Virus record (IMG/VR): IMGVR_UViG_3300029787_000191
Span: 1-30,288 of that record
DNA from: a virus
Length of the DNA stretch: 30,288 bases
Strand: one strand, 5' to 3'
Position 1 is the first letter of the stretch. Each line of letters opens with the position of its first letter. Below, piece by piece: positions 21,517-29,284 of this stretch. Made by a program: the position numbers and the translations under genes. Under the pieces are notes generated by a model that saw only the letters and a program-made list of their open reading frames with translations, did not search any database and was not told the DNA's origin.

Positions 21517-23102
21517 TCGAAGCAGAACTAAAACTAAAATACGGCAATGCTATAAAAGAGGTTGAGGAATTAAAAAAAGAACTACAAGAGGTTAAAGAGT
21601 CTTTTGAAGCAAGTGATAAAGCAGCTAAAGATTCTTCAAAAAGTTCTAAAGGTTTCGGTAAAGCATTAGGTGCAATTGGTAAAGCAGGTGGTGTCATATT
21701 TTTGCTTGAAAAAGCGTTTGGATTATTTCAAGAGACGTTAGGCAAAAATCAGACAATTATTGATGCTACTGCTACAGCAACAGAATTTTTATCTATTGCT
21801 TTCAATGATTTGTTTAATTTTCTGCAAAACAATGTAGGTGCAGTTACAGGCTTTTTTAAATCTATATTTGATGATCCTAAACAATCTTTAATAGATTTTG
21901 CAAATGCATTTAAAAGAAACATACAAGAAAGGTTTGAATCTTATTTAGATACCTTAGGCTTTTTAGCAAGTGCAGTCAAGAAAGTGTTTAGTGGAGACTT
22001 TGCAGGTGCTATGGAAGATGTCAAAAATGCAGGTAAAGAATCTTTAGATGTGCTTACAGGTGTAGATGGTACTTTTGAAAAATCTGTCGAAACTGTTGGT
22101 AAAGTAACAAAAGCAGTTACAGAATATACTAAGTCAACTTATAACTCTGCAAAAGCAACAGTAGAGTTAAACAAAGAAGTACAAATAGCAGATGCGTTAC
22201 AACAAGGGTTAGTAGAGAAATACGACTTACAAGCAGAACAACAAAGACAAATTAGAGATGACGAAAGTAAAAGTATTGAAGAAAGAATAAAAGCTAACGA
22301 AAAATTAGGAGAGATTCTTGACAAGCAAGAGGAGGAAATGCTTAAAAATGTTAAACTACGTGTCCAAGCAGCACAAATAGAGTTTGATAAAAATCAAGAT
22401 AACATAGAAGCTAAGGTAGCACTAATAGAGGCAGAAAATGAATTAGCAGCAGTACAAGCACAAGTTACAGGTTTTAGATCAGAACAATTAACAAATATAA
22501 ATTCTTTAGAAAGAGAAAGATTAGACCTAATCACAGAAGCAAACGAAAAAGAATTTCAGCTTGAAATGGATAGAGTTAAAAACAAACAAATGGCTGTTGA
22601 TGCTATAGCAGGGTTGGTCAACAAAGAATCAACAATAGGAAAAATAGCCTTTATAGCAAAACAAGGTTTAGTTTTAAAAGAAATGATGTTAAATGCAAAA
22701 AAAGCATTACAAGAAATTGCAGTTAAAAGTGCTGAATCAGGAGTAGATGTATCGAAAGGTTTTACTGCAACATTAAAAGCAGGTTTTCCTCAAAACGTAC
22801 CTTTACTTATTGCTTATGCAGCTCAAGCAGCAGGAGTAGTCGCTTCTATGGTGTCAGCAGTTGGTAAGGCTAAATCACAAATACCTAATGGAGGAGTAAG
22901 TGTTTCAACTCCGACAACACCAAACGCTCCTGCCTCACAAGCACCTGCATTTAATATAGTAGGTCAAAGCACAACAGATCAATTAGCAGATGTGTTAGCT
23001 TCACAAGGACAACAACCTATTCAAGCCTATGTAGTTTCCAATGATGTAAGTACAGCACAAGAGCTTGATAGAAATATTATAGAGGGAGCAAGTATAGGAT
23101 AA
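21504..23102 (+). CDS. Tape measure protein
   Basis: A 532-residue, mostly helical protein with long coiled coils: YGNAIKEVEELKKELQEVKE near the start and the charged repeat EQQRQIRDDESKSIEERI in the centre. There are apolar segments at about 56-75 and near the C-terminus (VPLLIAYAAQAAGVVASMV). The end is low-complexity (SVSTPTTPNAPASQAPA). It is the longest helical protein in the tail region and sets tail length. By the rule of about 1.5 angstrom per residue, it implies a tail near 80 nm, which is short for a siphovirus. The chaperone that should load it is about 4 kb upstream, not adjacent. Confidence 0.85.
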   Translation: MGQVIEAELKLKYGNAIKEVEELKKELQEVKESFEASDKAAKDSSKSSKGFGKALGAIGKAGGVIFLLEKAFGLFQETLGKNQTIIDATATATEFLSIAFNDLFNFLQNNVGAVTGFFKSIFDDPKQSLIDFANAFKRNIQERFESYLDTLGFLASAVKKVFSGDFAGAMEDVKNAGKESLDVLTGVDGTFEKSVETVGKVTKAVTEYTKSTYNSAKATVELNKEVQIADALQQGLVEKYDLQAEQQRQIRDDESKSIEERIKANEKLGEILDKQEEEMLKNVKLRVQAAQIEFDKNQDNIEAKVALIEAENELAAVQAQVTGFRSEQLTNINSLERERLDLITEANEKEFQLEMDRVKNKQMAVDAIAGLVNKESTIGKIAFIAKQGLVLKEMMLNAKKALQEIAVKSAESGVDVSKGFTATLKAGFPQNVPLLIAYAAQAAGVVASMVSAVGKAKSQIPNGGVSVSTPTTPNAPASQAPAFNIVGQSTTDQLADVLASQGQQPIQAYVVSNDVSTAQELDRNIIEGASIG

Positions 23103-23103
23103 A

Positions 23104-23128
23104 CAAAAAAATAAATTAATACGTTATA
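23104..23128 (+). promoter_or_regulatory. Late promoter-like element L3 (protease unit)
   Basis: CAAA at 23104-23107, 13 nt, then ACGTTATA at 23121-23128, ending 5 nt before the ATG at 23134. It directly follows the tape measure stop. Confidence 0.68.
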
Positions 23129-23133
23129 CATAT

Positions 23134-23739
23134 ATGAGAATCGTTGAATTAATTTTAGGAGATGATGAATTAACAGGAATAGAAGCTATATCTGTAGTAG
23201 AGAATCCTGCTATAGAAGAAGATTTTATCGCACTAAAAAGCGAGGAAATAAAACTTGCAGAGGTAGACAAAGAAAAACGTATTCTAATGGGTGCTTTGCT
23301 TGTTCCTAACAAACCTATCTATCGTAAAAAAGGAGAAGAAGAATATTACATATATTTCTCTACAGATACAGTAGCTAAAGCATCACAGCTTTATTTAATG
23401 AACGGAAATCAATCTAAAGCTACATTAGAACACCAACACACGATCAACGGATTAACATTAGTAGAATCTTGGTTAGTAGAAGATGAGGTACACGACAAAT
23501 CAAGAAAGTATGGTTTAAATGTTCCTGTAGGTACTTGGATGGGTGCAGTCAAAGTAAACAACGATGAAATTTGGAACAACTTTGTCAAAACAGGCAAGGT
23601 CAAAGGGTTTAGTATAGAGGGTTACTTTGCAGACAAGATGGAAAGACCTAAAGAACCTGTAAACGACTTTGAGAAAGAAGCAGAGGAAAAATTATCTGTC
23701 ATTAGAGGTATTATTAAAGATGGCGAGAAACATAGTTAG
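23134..23739 (+). CDS. XkdF-type prohead protease
   Basis: A 201-residue protein matching the Peptidase_S78_2 (XkdF) pattern. GIEAISVVENPAIEEDFIAL (15-34) is the family-typical opening. KRILMGALLVPNKPIYRK (about 48-65) and EEYYIYFSTDTVAKAS follow. Then comes the putative catalytic part, LEHQHTINGL (candidate His), VESWLVED (candidate Ser) and a GTWMGAVKV...GFSIEGYF end. It should trim scaffold and capsid proteins during head maturation, at a point 2 kb upstream of the capsid gene. The catalytic assignment is tentative, but family membership is well supported by the ENPAIE and VPNK phrases. Confidence 0.85.
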   Translation: MRIVELILGDDELTGIEAISVVENPAIEEDFIALKSEEIKLAEVDKEKRILMGALLVPNKPIYRKKGEEEYYIYFSTDTVAKASQLYLMNGNQSKATLEHQHTINGLTLVESWLVEDEVHDKSRKYGLNVPVGTWMGAVKVNNDEIWNNFVKTGKVKGFSIEGYFADKMERPKEPVNDFEKEAEEKLSVIRGIIKDGEKHS

Positions 23740-23839
23740 TGTTTATATAAAACCTAAAAGAAAATCACATCCACACAGCAAAAATGCGAGTGTAGGACAA
23801 AACAAATATAAAAAACCATATAAAGGTCAAGGAAGATGA
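23720..23839 (+). CDS. Small basic protein (KPYKGQGR tail)
   Basis: A 39-residue, strongly basic ORF overlapping the protease stop by 20 nt and the next ATG by 4 nt. The core RKSHPHSKNASVGQNKY and the end KKPYKGQGR look highly constrained. I recall comparable short proteins with KPY/KKY-GQGR ends in Bacteroidota phages, but know no function. Its charge would let it bind DNA or the acidic scaffold. Confidence 0.7.
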   Translation: MARNIVSVYIKPKRKSHPHSKNASVGQNKYKKPYKGQGR

Positions 23840-24186
23840 GTAAAAGAATAAGTAAAATGCTTTTTAGCAAAGAGAGAGTAGAGTTATCATTAGTTGATGA
23901 TTTAAAAGCCATACAAAAAGAATCTTCAAAAGCATATGTGGAGTATATTGATGATATGGATACATCTAAAGGCTTTTTATCACAAGCTAAAAAAAAAGCA
24001 ACTAAAGCTGTACAATTATTAAAAGAATCAGTAGAAACTTATAATAAAACAGAAAAAGCATTTAAAGAATTAGGTGTAGATATGCCAAGTGAATTAAAAA
24101 AACAAACGCCTGTTGCTGCATTACAAGAAGCAGAAAAAGATTTGAATATGATGACAACATTATTTTCACAATTCAAAGTAAGATAA
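23836..24186 (+). CDS. Helical hypothetical protein, capsid region
   Basis: A 116-residue helical protein with no membrane segment: VDDLKAIQKESSKAYVEYID, then GFLSQAKKKATKAVQLLKES, then LQEAEKDLNMMTTLF. It overlaps the preceding ORF (ATGA) and is 2 nt from the next. Families of this look near capsid genes include structural accessories, but nothing specific is visible. Confidence 0.7.
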   Translation: MSKRISKMLFSKERVELSLVDDLKAIQKESSKAYVEYIDDMDTSKGFLSQAKKKATKAVQLLKESVETYNKTEKAFKELGVDMPSELKKQTPVAALQEAEKDLNMMTTLFSQFKVR

Positions 24187-24188
24187 AA

Positions 24189-24320
24189 ATGAAAAAATTT
24201 GAAACACCAAGTAAGACAAGTCCAAGAGGAGGGCGTAGAGGTTGTTTATGTAAAGATGAAACCTATTCAGTAAAGTGCTGTAAGGGTAATATAATAAATC
24301 AAGGAATCGGTAAAATATAA
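24189..24320 (+). CDS. Cysteine-rich mini-protein (RGGRRGCLC motif)
   Basis: A 43-residue ORF, 2 nt after the preceding stop and 3 nt before the next ATG. It contains RGGRRGCLCKDETYSVKCCKG: C19, C21, C30 and C31 can form a zinc or disulfide site. It ends NQGIGKI. I recall this RGGRRGCLC...KCC...QGIG pattern as a recurring mini-protein in Bacteroidota phages, which supports it as a real gene. Function unknown; the position suggests a head-associated part. Confidence 0.75.
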   Translation: MKKFETPSKTSPRGGRRGCLCKDETYSVKCCKGNIINQGIGKI

Positions 24321-24323
24321 GTT

Positions 24324-24752
24324 ATGAGAAAAAAAGCAATGGATCATATAGTAGCAATTACTAAAAATGATAAACAAGAATTATCTACACACAGAGTAGA
24401 ATTAAACTTTCAAGCAGACATCCAAAAGTTTTTAGATGAAGTTTATGAAGAAATAGATTATAATGAAAAATTAAATAAATCAATGGATGAGGCTTGGGCA
24501 AAAGCAAGAAATGCAGTAAATGATTTAGTAGAGCAAACTAATGAGGTAAAAAATCATTTGCCAAATTTAGATGTAAAAGCAGACGGAAAAGAAATGAAAG
24601 ACAGAGTTAAGAAAGCAGCGGATGAATTAGGAGTAAAACCTGATGCTGTAAAAGGATATGATCTTATTGATTTAGCAGTTAAAGACGCTAAAGAGCAACA
24701 AACAAATGCAAAAATAAACATTAAAGATTCTAAACCTCCAAAAGGAGATTAG
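24324..24752 (+). CDS. Helical hypothetical protein upstream of the scaffold
   Basis: A 142-residue charged, helical protein: LNFQADIQKFLDEVYEEIDY, then SMDEAWAKARNAVNDLVEQT, then VKKAADELGVKPDAVKGYD. The C-terminus is polar (DSKPPKGD). It has no membrane segment or catalytic motif. It is the last gene of the L3 unit, just before element L4. It resembles the 116-residue protein upstream only in composition. Possible head accessory or scaffold helper. Confidence 0.7.
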   Translation: MRKKAMDHIVAITKNDKQELSTHRVELNFQADIQKFLDEVYEEIDYNEKLNKSMDEAWAKARNAVNDLVEQTNEVKNHLPNLDVKADGKEMKDRVKKAADELGVKPDAVKGYDLIDLAVKDAKEQQTNAKINIKDSKPPKGD

Positions 24753-24761
24753 ATAAAAATG

Positions 24762-24786
24762 CAAATATAAATTTTAACACGTTATA
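24762..24786 (+). promoter_or_regulatory. Late promoter-like element L4 (scaffold/capsid unit)
   Basis: CAAA at 24762-24765, 13 nt, then ACGTTATA at 24779-24786, ending 5 nt before the scaffold ATG at 24792. It should feed scaffold and capsid, the most abundant products. Confidence 0.68.
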
Positions 24787-24791
24787 GTAAT

Positions 24792-25367
24792 ATGAAATCA
24801 ACAGAAATCTTAAACAAAATCAAAACTTTCTTAGGAGAAGAAAAAACTGAGCAAGTAGAGGAAACAAAACTTGAACAAGTAGAAGAAACTCAAGAGGAAG
24901 TCAAGTTAGCACAAGCTACACTTGAAAATGGTACAATCTTAGAAGCTGAGGCTTTTGAAGCAGGAAACGAAATCTTTATTGTCTCAGAAGATGATAGAGT
25001 AGCAGTACCTGTAGGCGAATATCAAATGGAAGATGGTCAAATGCTTATTATTGAAGAAGAGGGGATCATTGGAGAAATCAAAGCTCAAGAAGCTGAAGAA
25101 GAAGTAGAAGCTGAAGAAGAAATAGAGGCTTATGTATCAAAAGAAGAATTTAACTATGCCGTTGAGGAAATCAAAGGTATGATTAACGAGCTAAAAAAGG
25201 ATAAAGAAGAAATGGCAGAGGAAGTAAAAGAAGAATTAAGCAAAACTCCTGCTGTAGAGCCTATTGCTCACAATCCTGAAGCTCAAGAGAAATTTAAAGT
25301 AAGATTCGGTAATAACCGAAAAGAGACTGCTTTAGATAGAGTAATGAAAAAATTAACCAATAATTAA
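24792..25367 (+). CDS. Scaffolding protein
   Basis: A 191-residue very acidic protein. Residues 1-45 are helical and E-rich. A central beta-like module follows (LENGTILEAEAFEAGNEIFI to MLIIEEEGIIGEIKA, about 46-97). Then come acidic repeats, a long coiled coil (YAVEEIKGMINELKKDKEEM, about 120-150) and a basic C-terminus ending RVMKKLTNN. An acidic coiled-coil protein with a basic tail directly before the capsid gene is the classic scaffold layout; the basic end binds the capsid protein. The inserted beta module is shared by some Bacteroidota phage scaffolds as far as I recall. Probably digested by the XkdF-type protease. Confidence 0.82.
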   Translation: MKSTEILNKIKTFLGEEKTEQVEETKLEQVEETQEEVKLAQATLENGTILEAEAFEAGNEIFIVSEDDRVAVPVGEYQMEDGQMLIIEEEGIIGEIKAQEAEEEVEAEEEIEAYVSKEEFNYAVEEIKGMINELKKDKEEMAEEVKEELSKTPAVEPIAHNPEAQEKFKVRFGNNRKETALDRVMKKLTNN

Positions 25368-25378
25368 AATTAAATAAA

Positions 25379-26302
25379 ATGCCAAATCCAACTATTACAA
25401 GTAGTAGCTATGCAGGAGAGTTTGCAGGTAAATATATCGCTGCATCTTTATTGACAGCAAAAACTTTAGATGATGCTGCTATTAGCATACTACCAAACAT
25501 TAAGTACAAGGCTGCTATGAAAGTAGGGGCTTTTTCAAATTTAGTAAGAAGTGCTGACTGTGATTTTGACTCGTCAACTTCAGGTCTTACACTTACTGAA
25601 AAAGTATTAACACCTGCTGAGTTACAGGTAAACTTACAAATCTGTAAAAAAGAATTACACGCTGATTGGGAAGCTGCACAAATGGGATTCTCTGCGTTTG
25701 ACAACTTACCTCCACTATTCTCTGACTTTGTTATTGCAAGAGTAGCTGCTGAGGTTGCAAGTGCAACTGAATCATCTATTTGGTCAGGATCATCAGGAGA
25801 GGGTAACTTTGACGGCTTTGTTACATTAGCAGGAGCTGATTCTACAGTAGTAGATGTATCTGCTGCAACAGTAACTTCAGCAAACGTAATTGCTCAATTA
25901 GGAGCTATTGTAGATGCTATTCCATCAGGAGTTTACGGAGCAGATGACCTTATTATCTATGTATCACAAAACATTTATAGAGCTTACATTAGAGCTTTAG
26001 GTGGTTTTGGTGCATCAGGATTAGGAGCTGCAGGTTATGACAACAAAGGTAACAATCAATCATTAGATGGTTTATTCTTTGATGGTGTCAAGATTTATCC
26101 ATCTTCAGGTTTTGCTGATAACAGAGCAATCGCTGCAAGATCAAGCAACTTATTCTTCGGAACAGGTCTATTAAACGACAGAAACGAAGTAAAAGTAATT
26201 GATATGTCAGATATCGATGGATCACAGAACGTAAGAGTAGTAATGAGATACACAGCAGGATGCCAAATTGGTGTAGGTGCTGATGTAGTTCTTTATTCTT
26301 AA
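25379..26302 (+). CDS. Major capsid protein
   Basis: A 307-residue protein directly after the scaffold and followed by a strong terminator. It has a helical N-terminus (SYAGEFAGKYIAASLLTAKT), the spine region MKVGAFSNLVRSADCDFD, then LTPAELQVNLQICKKELHAD and WEAAQMGFSAF. The A-domain-like C-terminal half includes DDLIIYVSQNIYRAYIRALG and RVVMRYTAGCQIGVGADVVL, typical for HK97-fold shell proteins. The codon use (many gct/gca) differs from nearby genes, as often for highly expressed genes. Fold and role are inferred from position, length and pattern. Confidence 0.85.
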   Translation: MPNPTITSSSYAGEFAGKYIAASLLTAKTLDDAAISILPNIKYKAAMKVGAFSNLVRSADCDFDSSTSGLTLTEKVLTPAELQVNLQICKKELHADWEAAQMGFSAFDNLPPLFSDFVIARVAAEVASATESSIWSGSSGEGNFDGFVTLAGADSTVVDVSAATVTSANVIAQLGAIVDAIPSGVYGADDLIIYVSQNIYRAYIRALGGFGASGLGAAGYDNKGNNQSLDGLFFDGVKIYPSSGFADNRAIAARSSNLFFGTGLLNDRNEVKVIDMSDIDGSQNVRVVMRYTAGCQIGVGADVVLYS

Positions 26303-26315
26303 TTAACTAACATAT

Positions 26316-26345
26316 AAAGGGGTAGTTAACCCTACCCTTTTTTTA
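26316..26345 (+). terminator. Rho-independent terminator after the major capsid gene
   Basis: GGGTAG (26320-26325) pairs with CTACCC (26332-26337) around a TTAACC loop, followed by eight T residues. The tail tube ATG follows 12 nt after the T-tract with no ACGTTATA element between. Confidence 0.9.
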
Positions 26346-26357
26346 TAACTAATAATT

Positions 26358-26882
26358 ATGGCTTTTACATTAACAACAGGTAGAAAAGTCCCTTGTAAAT
26401 CGGCAGTAGGTGGTCTCAAGACTGTTTACTTTGCAGATTACGGAACTCTTGGTGCTGCTACGATTTCAGGAGGAGAAGTTACTGCTTTAGCAGGAAGTCC
26501 TGCTTTATTTCAATTTGATATTAAAGGTAATTCTTCTTTAGAAACTGCAATCAATAGCTCAAGAGAAAATGGTACTACTTTCTATGAAACCACATTAAAC
26601 TTAACACTTACGTTTCTTGAAAAAGCTACACAAGAAGAATTAAAATTAATTGCACACGCAAGACCTCACGTATTTGTAGAGGACTACAATAGCAATTATT
26701 TTGTTATAGGCTTAGAACACGGAGCTGAGGTAACAGGTGGATCAATTGTAAGTGGAGCTGCTATGGGAGACCTTAGTGGATTTACTTTAACACTTGTAGC
26801 ACAAGAAACTGCACCACCTTACTTTATTACAGGTTCTGTAGTAACAGGAGATGCAAGTGCAACTCAAATAACACCTAATTAA
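26358..26882 (+). CDS. Major tail tube protein
   Basis: A 174-residue beta-rich protein. The start AFTLTTGRKVPCKSAVGGLK is typical of tail tube proteins in Bacteroidota siphophages. Later parts are LFQFDIKGNSSLETAINSSR, then TFYETTLNLTLTFLEKATQE and the strand-rich GEVTALAGS. There is no sheath gene nearby, which supports a non-contractile tail. It is boxed by two terminators, one before its start and one after its stop. Its position after the capsid gene and about 9 kb from the chaperone gene is unusual. Confidence is from N-terminal pattern and size. Confidence 0.8.
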   Translation: MAFTLTTGRKVPCKSAVGGLKTVYFADYGTLGAATISGGEVTALAGSPALFQFDIKGNSSLETAINSSRENGTTFYETTLNLTLTFLEKATQEELKLIAHARPHVFVEDYNSNYFVIGLEHGAEVTGGSIVSGAAMGDLSGFTLTLVAQETAPPYFITGSVVTGDASATQITPN

Positions 26883-26933
26883 AAATAATTTCTTATATTT
26901 ATAAGAGTTTTCATTAATTTTTAGTTTTGTTTT

Positions 26934-26962
26934 AAAGGGGAGGTTTTTACCTCCCTTTTTTT
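26934..26962 (+). terminator. Rho-independent terminator after the tail tube gene
   Basis: GGGAGGT (26938-26944) pairs with ACCTCCC (26949-26955) around a TTTT loop, followed by seven T residues. The next promoter-like element begins 5 nt later, so the units are cleanly separated. Confidence 0.92.
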
Positions 26963-26967
26963 ATACA

Positions 26968-26992
26968 CAAAATCTTAAGTTTGTACGTTATA
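26968..26992 (+). promoter_or_regulatory. Late promoter-like element L5 (portal unit)
   Basis: CAAA at 26968-26971, 13 nt, then ACGTTATA at 26985-26992, ending 5 nt before the ATG at 26998. It follows a terminator directly, so this unit must have its own start signal. Confidence 0.72.
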
Positions 26993-26997
26993 TAAGT

Positions 26998-27345
26998 ATG
27001 ATACACTTAACGACATCTGCATCAGCTCAGACATTAAAAGTAATACCAAGAAGTTACGCTTCAAGTGTGAGTATGATACTAAGAGACGATTCAACAAATG
27101 CCTCAACAACATACTCAGTAAGCACTACAACAGACAAAAATTATTTAGTGATATCACAAGCATTAAGTCCTGTACTTGTAGAGGGTAGATTTTATGACCT
27201 AACTATAAAAGAGGGAAGTAATGTAATATATAAAGATAAAGTTTTTTGTACTGATCAGTCAGCAGCTTCTTACACAGTCAATAGTGGAGAATATACAGTA
27301 CCAACAGGAAACGATGTCTTTGATAATGATTATATTGTAATATGA
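26998..27345 (+). CDS. Small beta-sandwich structural protein
   Basis: A 115-residue beta-rich protein starting 5 nt after element L5: MIHLTTSASAQTLKVIPRSY, then VSMILRDDSTNASTTYSVST, then FYDLTIKEGSNVIYKDKVFC. The strand pattern suggests an Ig-like or carbohydrate-binding-like sandwich. It overlaps the portal start by 4 nt. The position suggests a minor virion or head decoration protein. No defined family was recognised. Confidence 0.7.
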   Translation: MIHLTTSASAQTLKVIPRSYASSVSMILRDDSTNASTTYSVSTTTDKNYLVISQALSPVLVEGRFYDLTIKEGSNVIYKDKVFCTDQSAASYTVNSGEYTVPTGNDVFDNDYIVI

Positions 27346-29282
27346 AAAATAAATCAGATTTAAGTATTGTAAATTTAAGCACCTATACTTCTCCACAAGT
27401 TAAAGAAGTAAGAGGCAAAGACTTTATAGAATACGGAGAAGATAACAACTACTTTCAATATCTTATAGACAGATACAACGGAAGTCCTACTAATAACGCT
27501 ATTATAAATGGTGTTAGCGAGATGATCTACGGAAAAGGGTTAGATGCTACTAACTCAAATAAAAAGCCGAATGAGTACGCTCAAATGAAGTCGTTATTTA
27601 ACAATGACTGTACAAGAAAGTTATGTTATGACTTAAAACTTATGGGGCAATGTGCAGTACAAGTTATCTATTCTAAAAACAGAGCAAAGATTGTACAGTT
27701 AGAGCATATGCCAATAGAGACACTAAGAGCTGAAAAGTGCAATGAAAAAGGAGAAATAGAAGCCTACTATTATTTTAGTGATTGGTCAAAGTATAAGCGA
27801 GGAAACGAACTTAAAAGAATACCTGCATTCGGAACTTCTAAAGAGGGATTAGAAATACTTTATATAAAGCCTTATAGAGCAGGTTTTAAATATTATAGTC
27901 CTGTAGATTATCAAGGGGGAACGCAATACGCAGAATTAGAGGAGGAAATTTCTAACTTCCATTTAAACAACATACTAAACGGACTTGCACCAAGTATGTT
28001 AATTAACTTCAATAATGGAACTCCTGATCCTGAACAAAGAGAAATGATAGAAAGAAGAATCTACGAAAAGTTTAGTGGCTCAAGTAATGCAGGTAAATTT
28101 ATTTTAGCATTTAACGACAATCCTGAAACAGCAGCAAGTATAGAGCCTGTACAGTTAAGTGATGCACACCAACAATACGAGTTTTTAAGCAACGAGAGTT
28201 CTAAAAAGATTATGGTATCTCACAGAATTGTAAGTCCTATGTTATTTGGTATCAAGGACGACACAGGGTTAGGTAACAACGCTGACGAGTTAAAGACAGC
28301 ATCTATACTATTTGACAATCTTGTAATTAAGAGCTTTCAAGGACTTTTAATTGATGCTTTTGATAGAATACTTGGTTACAACGAGATCTCTTTGCATTTA
28401 TACTTTAAAACGCTTCAGCCACTTGAATTTGTAGACTTAGAGAACGTAGAGGACGAAGAAACAAAAGAAGAAGAAACAGGAGTTAAGTTAAAAAAGATAG
28501 ATGGTAAAAATGTTTACCCTACAAAAGAAGAAGCTATAGAAAAAGCGAAAGAGATGGGATGCGAGGGTTACCACGTACACGAAGAAAACGGAACTTGGTA
28601 TATGCCTTGTAAAGATCATTCAGAAACACAAGATTTATCAGAGGATGATTTTAGAGACAATATAGCACAAGACCTAATAGACTTAGGAGAAGATGAAGAA
28701 GAACTTTTAAAAGATTTTGATTTAGTAGATGAATCAGAAGTAGATTATGAGTTTGACGATGAAATGGATGAATTAATAGAACAAACTAATGACGAAGTAA
28801 AGTTAGCAAGAGTAGGAAAAGCTACACCATATAGAGAAAGCGATCAAGACGGAAAAACACCTGCAAGTAAATTATTAGGTTATACATTTTTAGTAAGATA
28901 CTATTATAGTCCAAATAGAGTTAAAGCTACATCAAGAGAGTTTTGTAAAAAAATGGTAAGAGCTAAAAAGGTTTATCGTAAAGAAGATATAAAAGCTATG
29001 GATCAAATAGCAGTCAATGCAGGGTTTGGTAAAAGTGGATCAGATACTTACTCTATATGGCTATATAAGGGTGGAGCAAGATGTGAACACTATTGGTCTC
29101 GTAGAACTTATTTAAGAAAAGACGGCAATAAGAGTTTAGGTAAAAAGCTATATGATAGTGAGGCTAAGAGACGAGGTTTTACACCTCCCAAGAACGCAAA
29201 GAAAGTAGCAATAAAACCAAAGGATATGCCTTACAAAGGATATACAGCAGCATACGCAAAAAGAATAGGAATAAGTAGATAA
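27342..29282 (+). CDS. Portal protein fused to two C-terminal modules
   Basis: A 646-residue protein. Residues 1-365 form the portal: FIEYGEDNNYFQYLIDRYNG, NNAIINGVSEMIYGKGLD, FHLNNILNGLAPSMLINF, then HRIVSPMLFGIKDDTGLG and the helix ASILFDNLVIKSFQGLLID. After an acidic linker, residues 380-428 carry a small module, VYPTKEEAIEKAKEMGCEGY...WYMPCKDH. A long acidic stretch follows. Residues about 510-595 form a cysteine-containing domain (FLVRYYYSPNRVKATSREFC, then ARCEHYWSRRTY) reminiscent of MuF/XkdF C-terminal regions. The C-terminus is basic. Portals are usually 400-500 residues, so this looks like a portal plus head-morphogenesis fusion. It overlaps the preceding gene by 4 nt. Confidence 0.82.
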   Translation: MKNKSDLSIVNLSTYTSPQVKEVRGKDFIEYGEDNNYFQYLIDRYNGSPTNNAIINGVSEMIYGKGLDATNSNKKPNEYAQMKSLFNNDCTRKLCYDLKLMGQCAVQVIYSKNRAKIVQLEHMPIETLRAEKCNEKGEIEAYYYFSDWSKYKRGNELKRIPAFGTSKEGLEILYIKPYRAGFKYYSPVDYQGGTQYAELEEEISNFHLNNILNGLAPSMLINFNNGTPDPEQREMIERRIYEKFSGSSNAGKFILAFNDNPETAASIEPVQLSDAHQQYEFLSNESSKKIMVSHRIVSPMLFGIKDDTGLGNNADELKTASILFDNLVIKSFQGLLIDAFDRILGYNEISLHLYFKTLQPLEFVDLENVEDEETKEEETGVKLKKIDGKNVYPTKEEAIEKAKEMGCEGYHVHEENGTWYMPCKDHSETQDLSEDDFRDNIAQDLIDLGEDEEELLKDFDLVDESEVDYEFDDEMDELIEQTNDEVKLARVGKATPYRESDQDGKTPASKLLGYTFLVRYYYSPNRVKATSREFCKKMVRAKKVYRKEDIKAMDQIAVNAGFGKSGSDTYSIWLYKGGARCEHYWSRRTYLRKDGNKSLGKKLYDSEAKRRGFTPPKNAKKVAIKPKDMPYKGYTAAYAKRIGISR

Positions 29283-29284
29283 TT

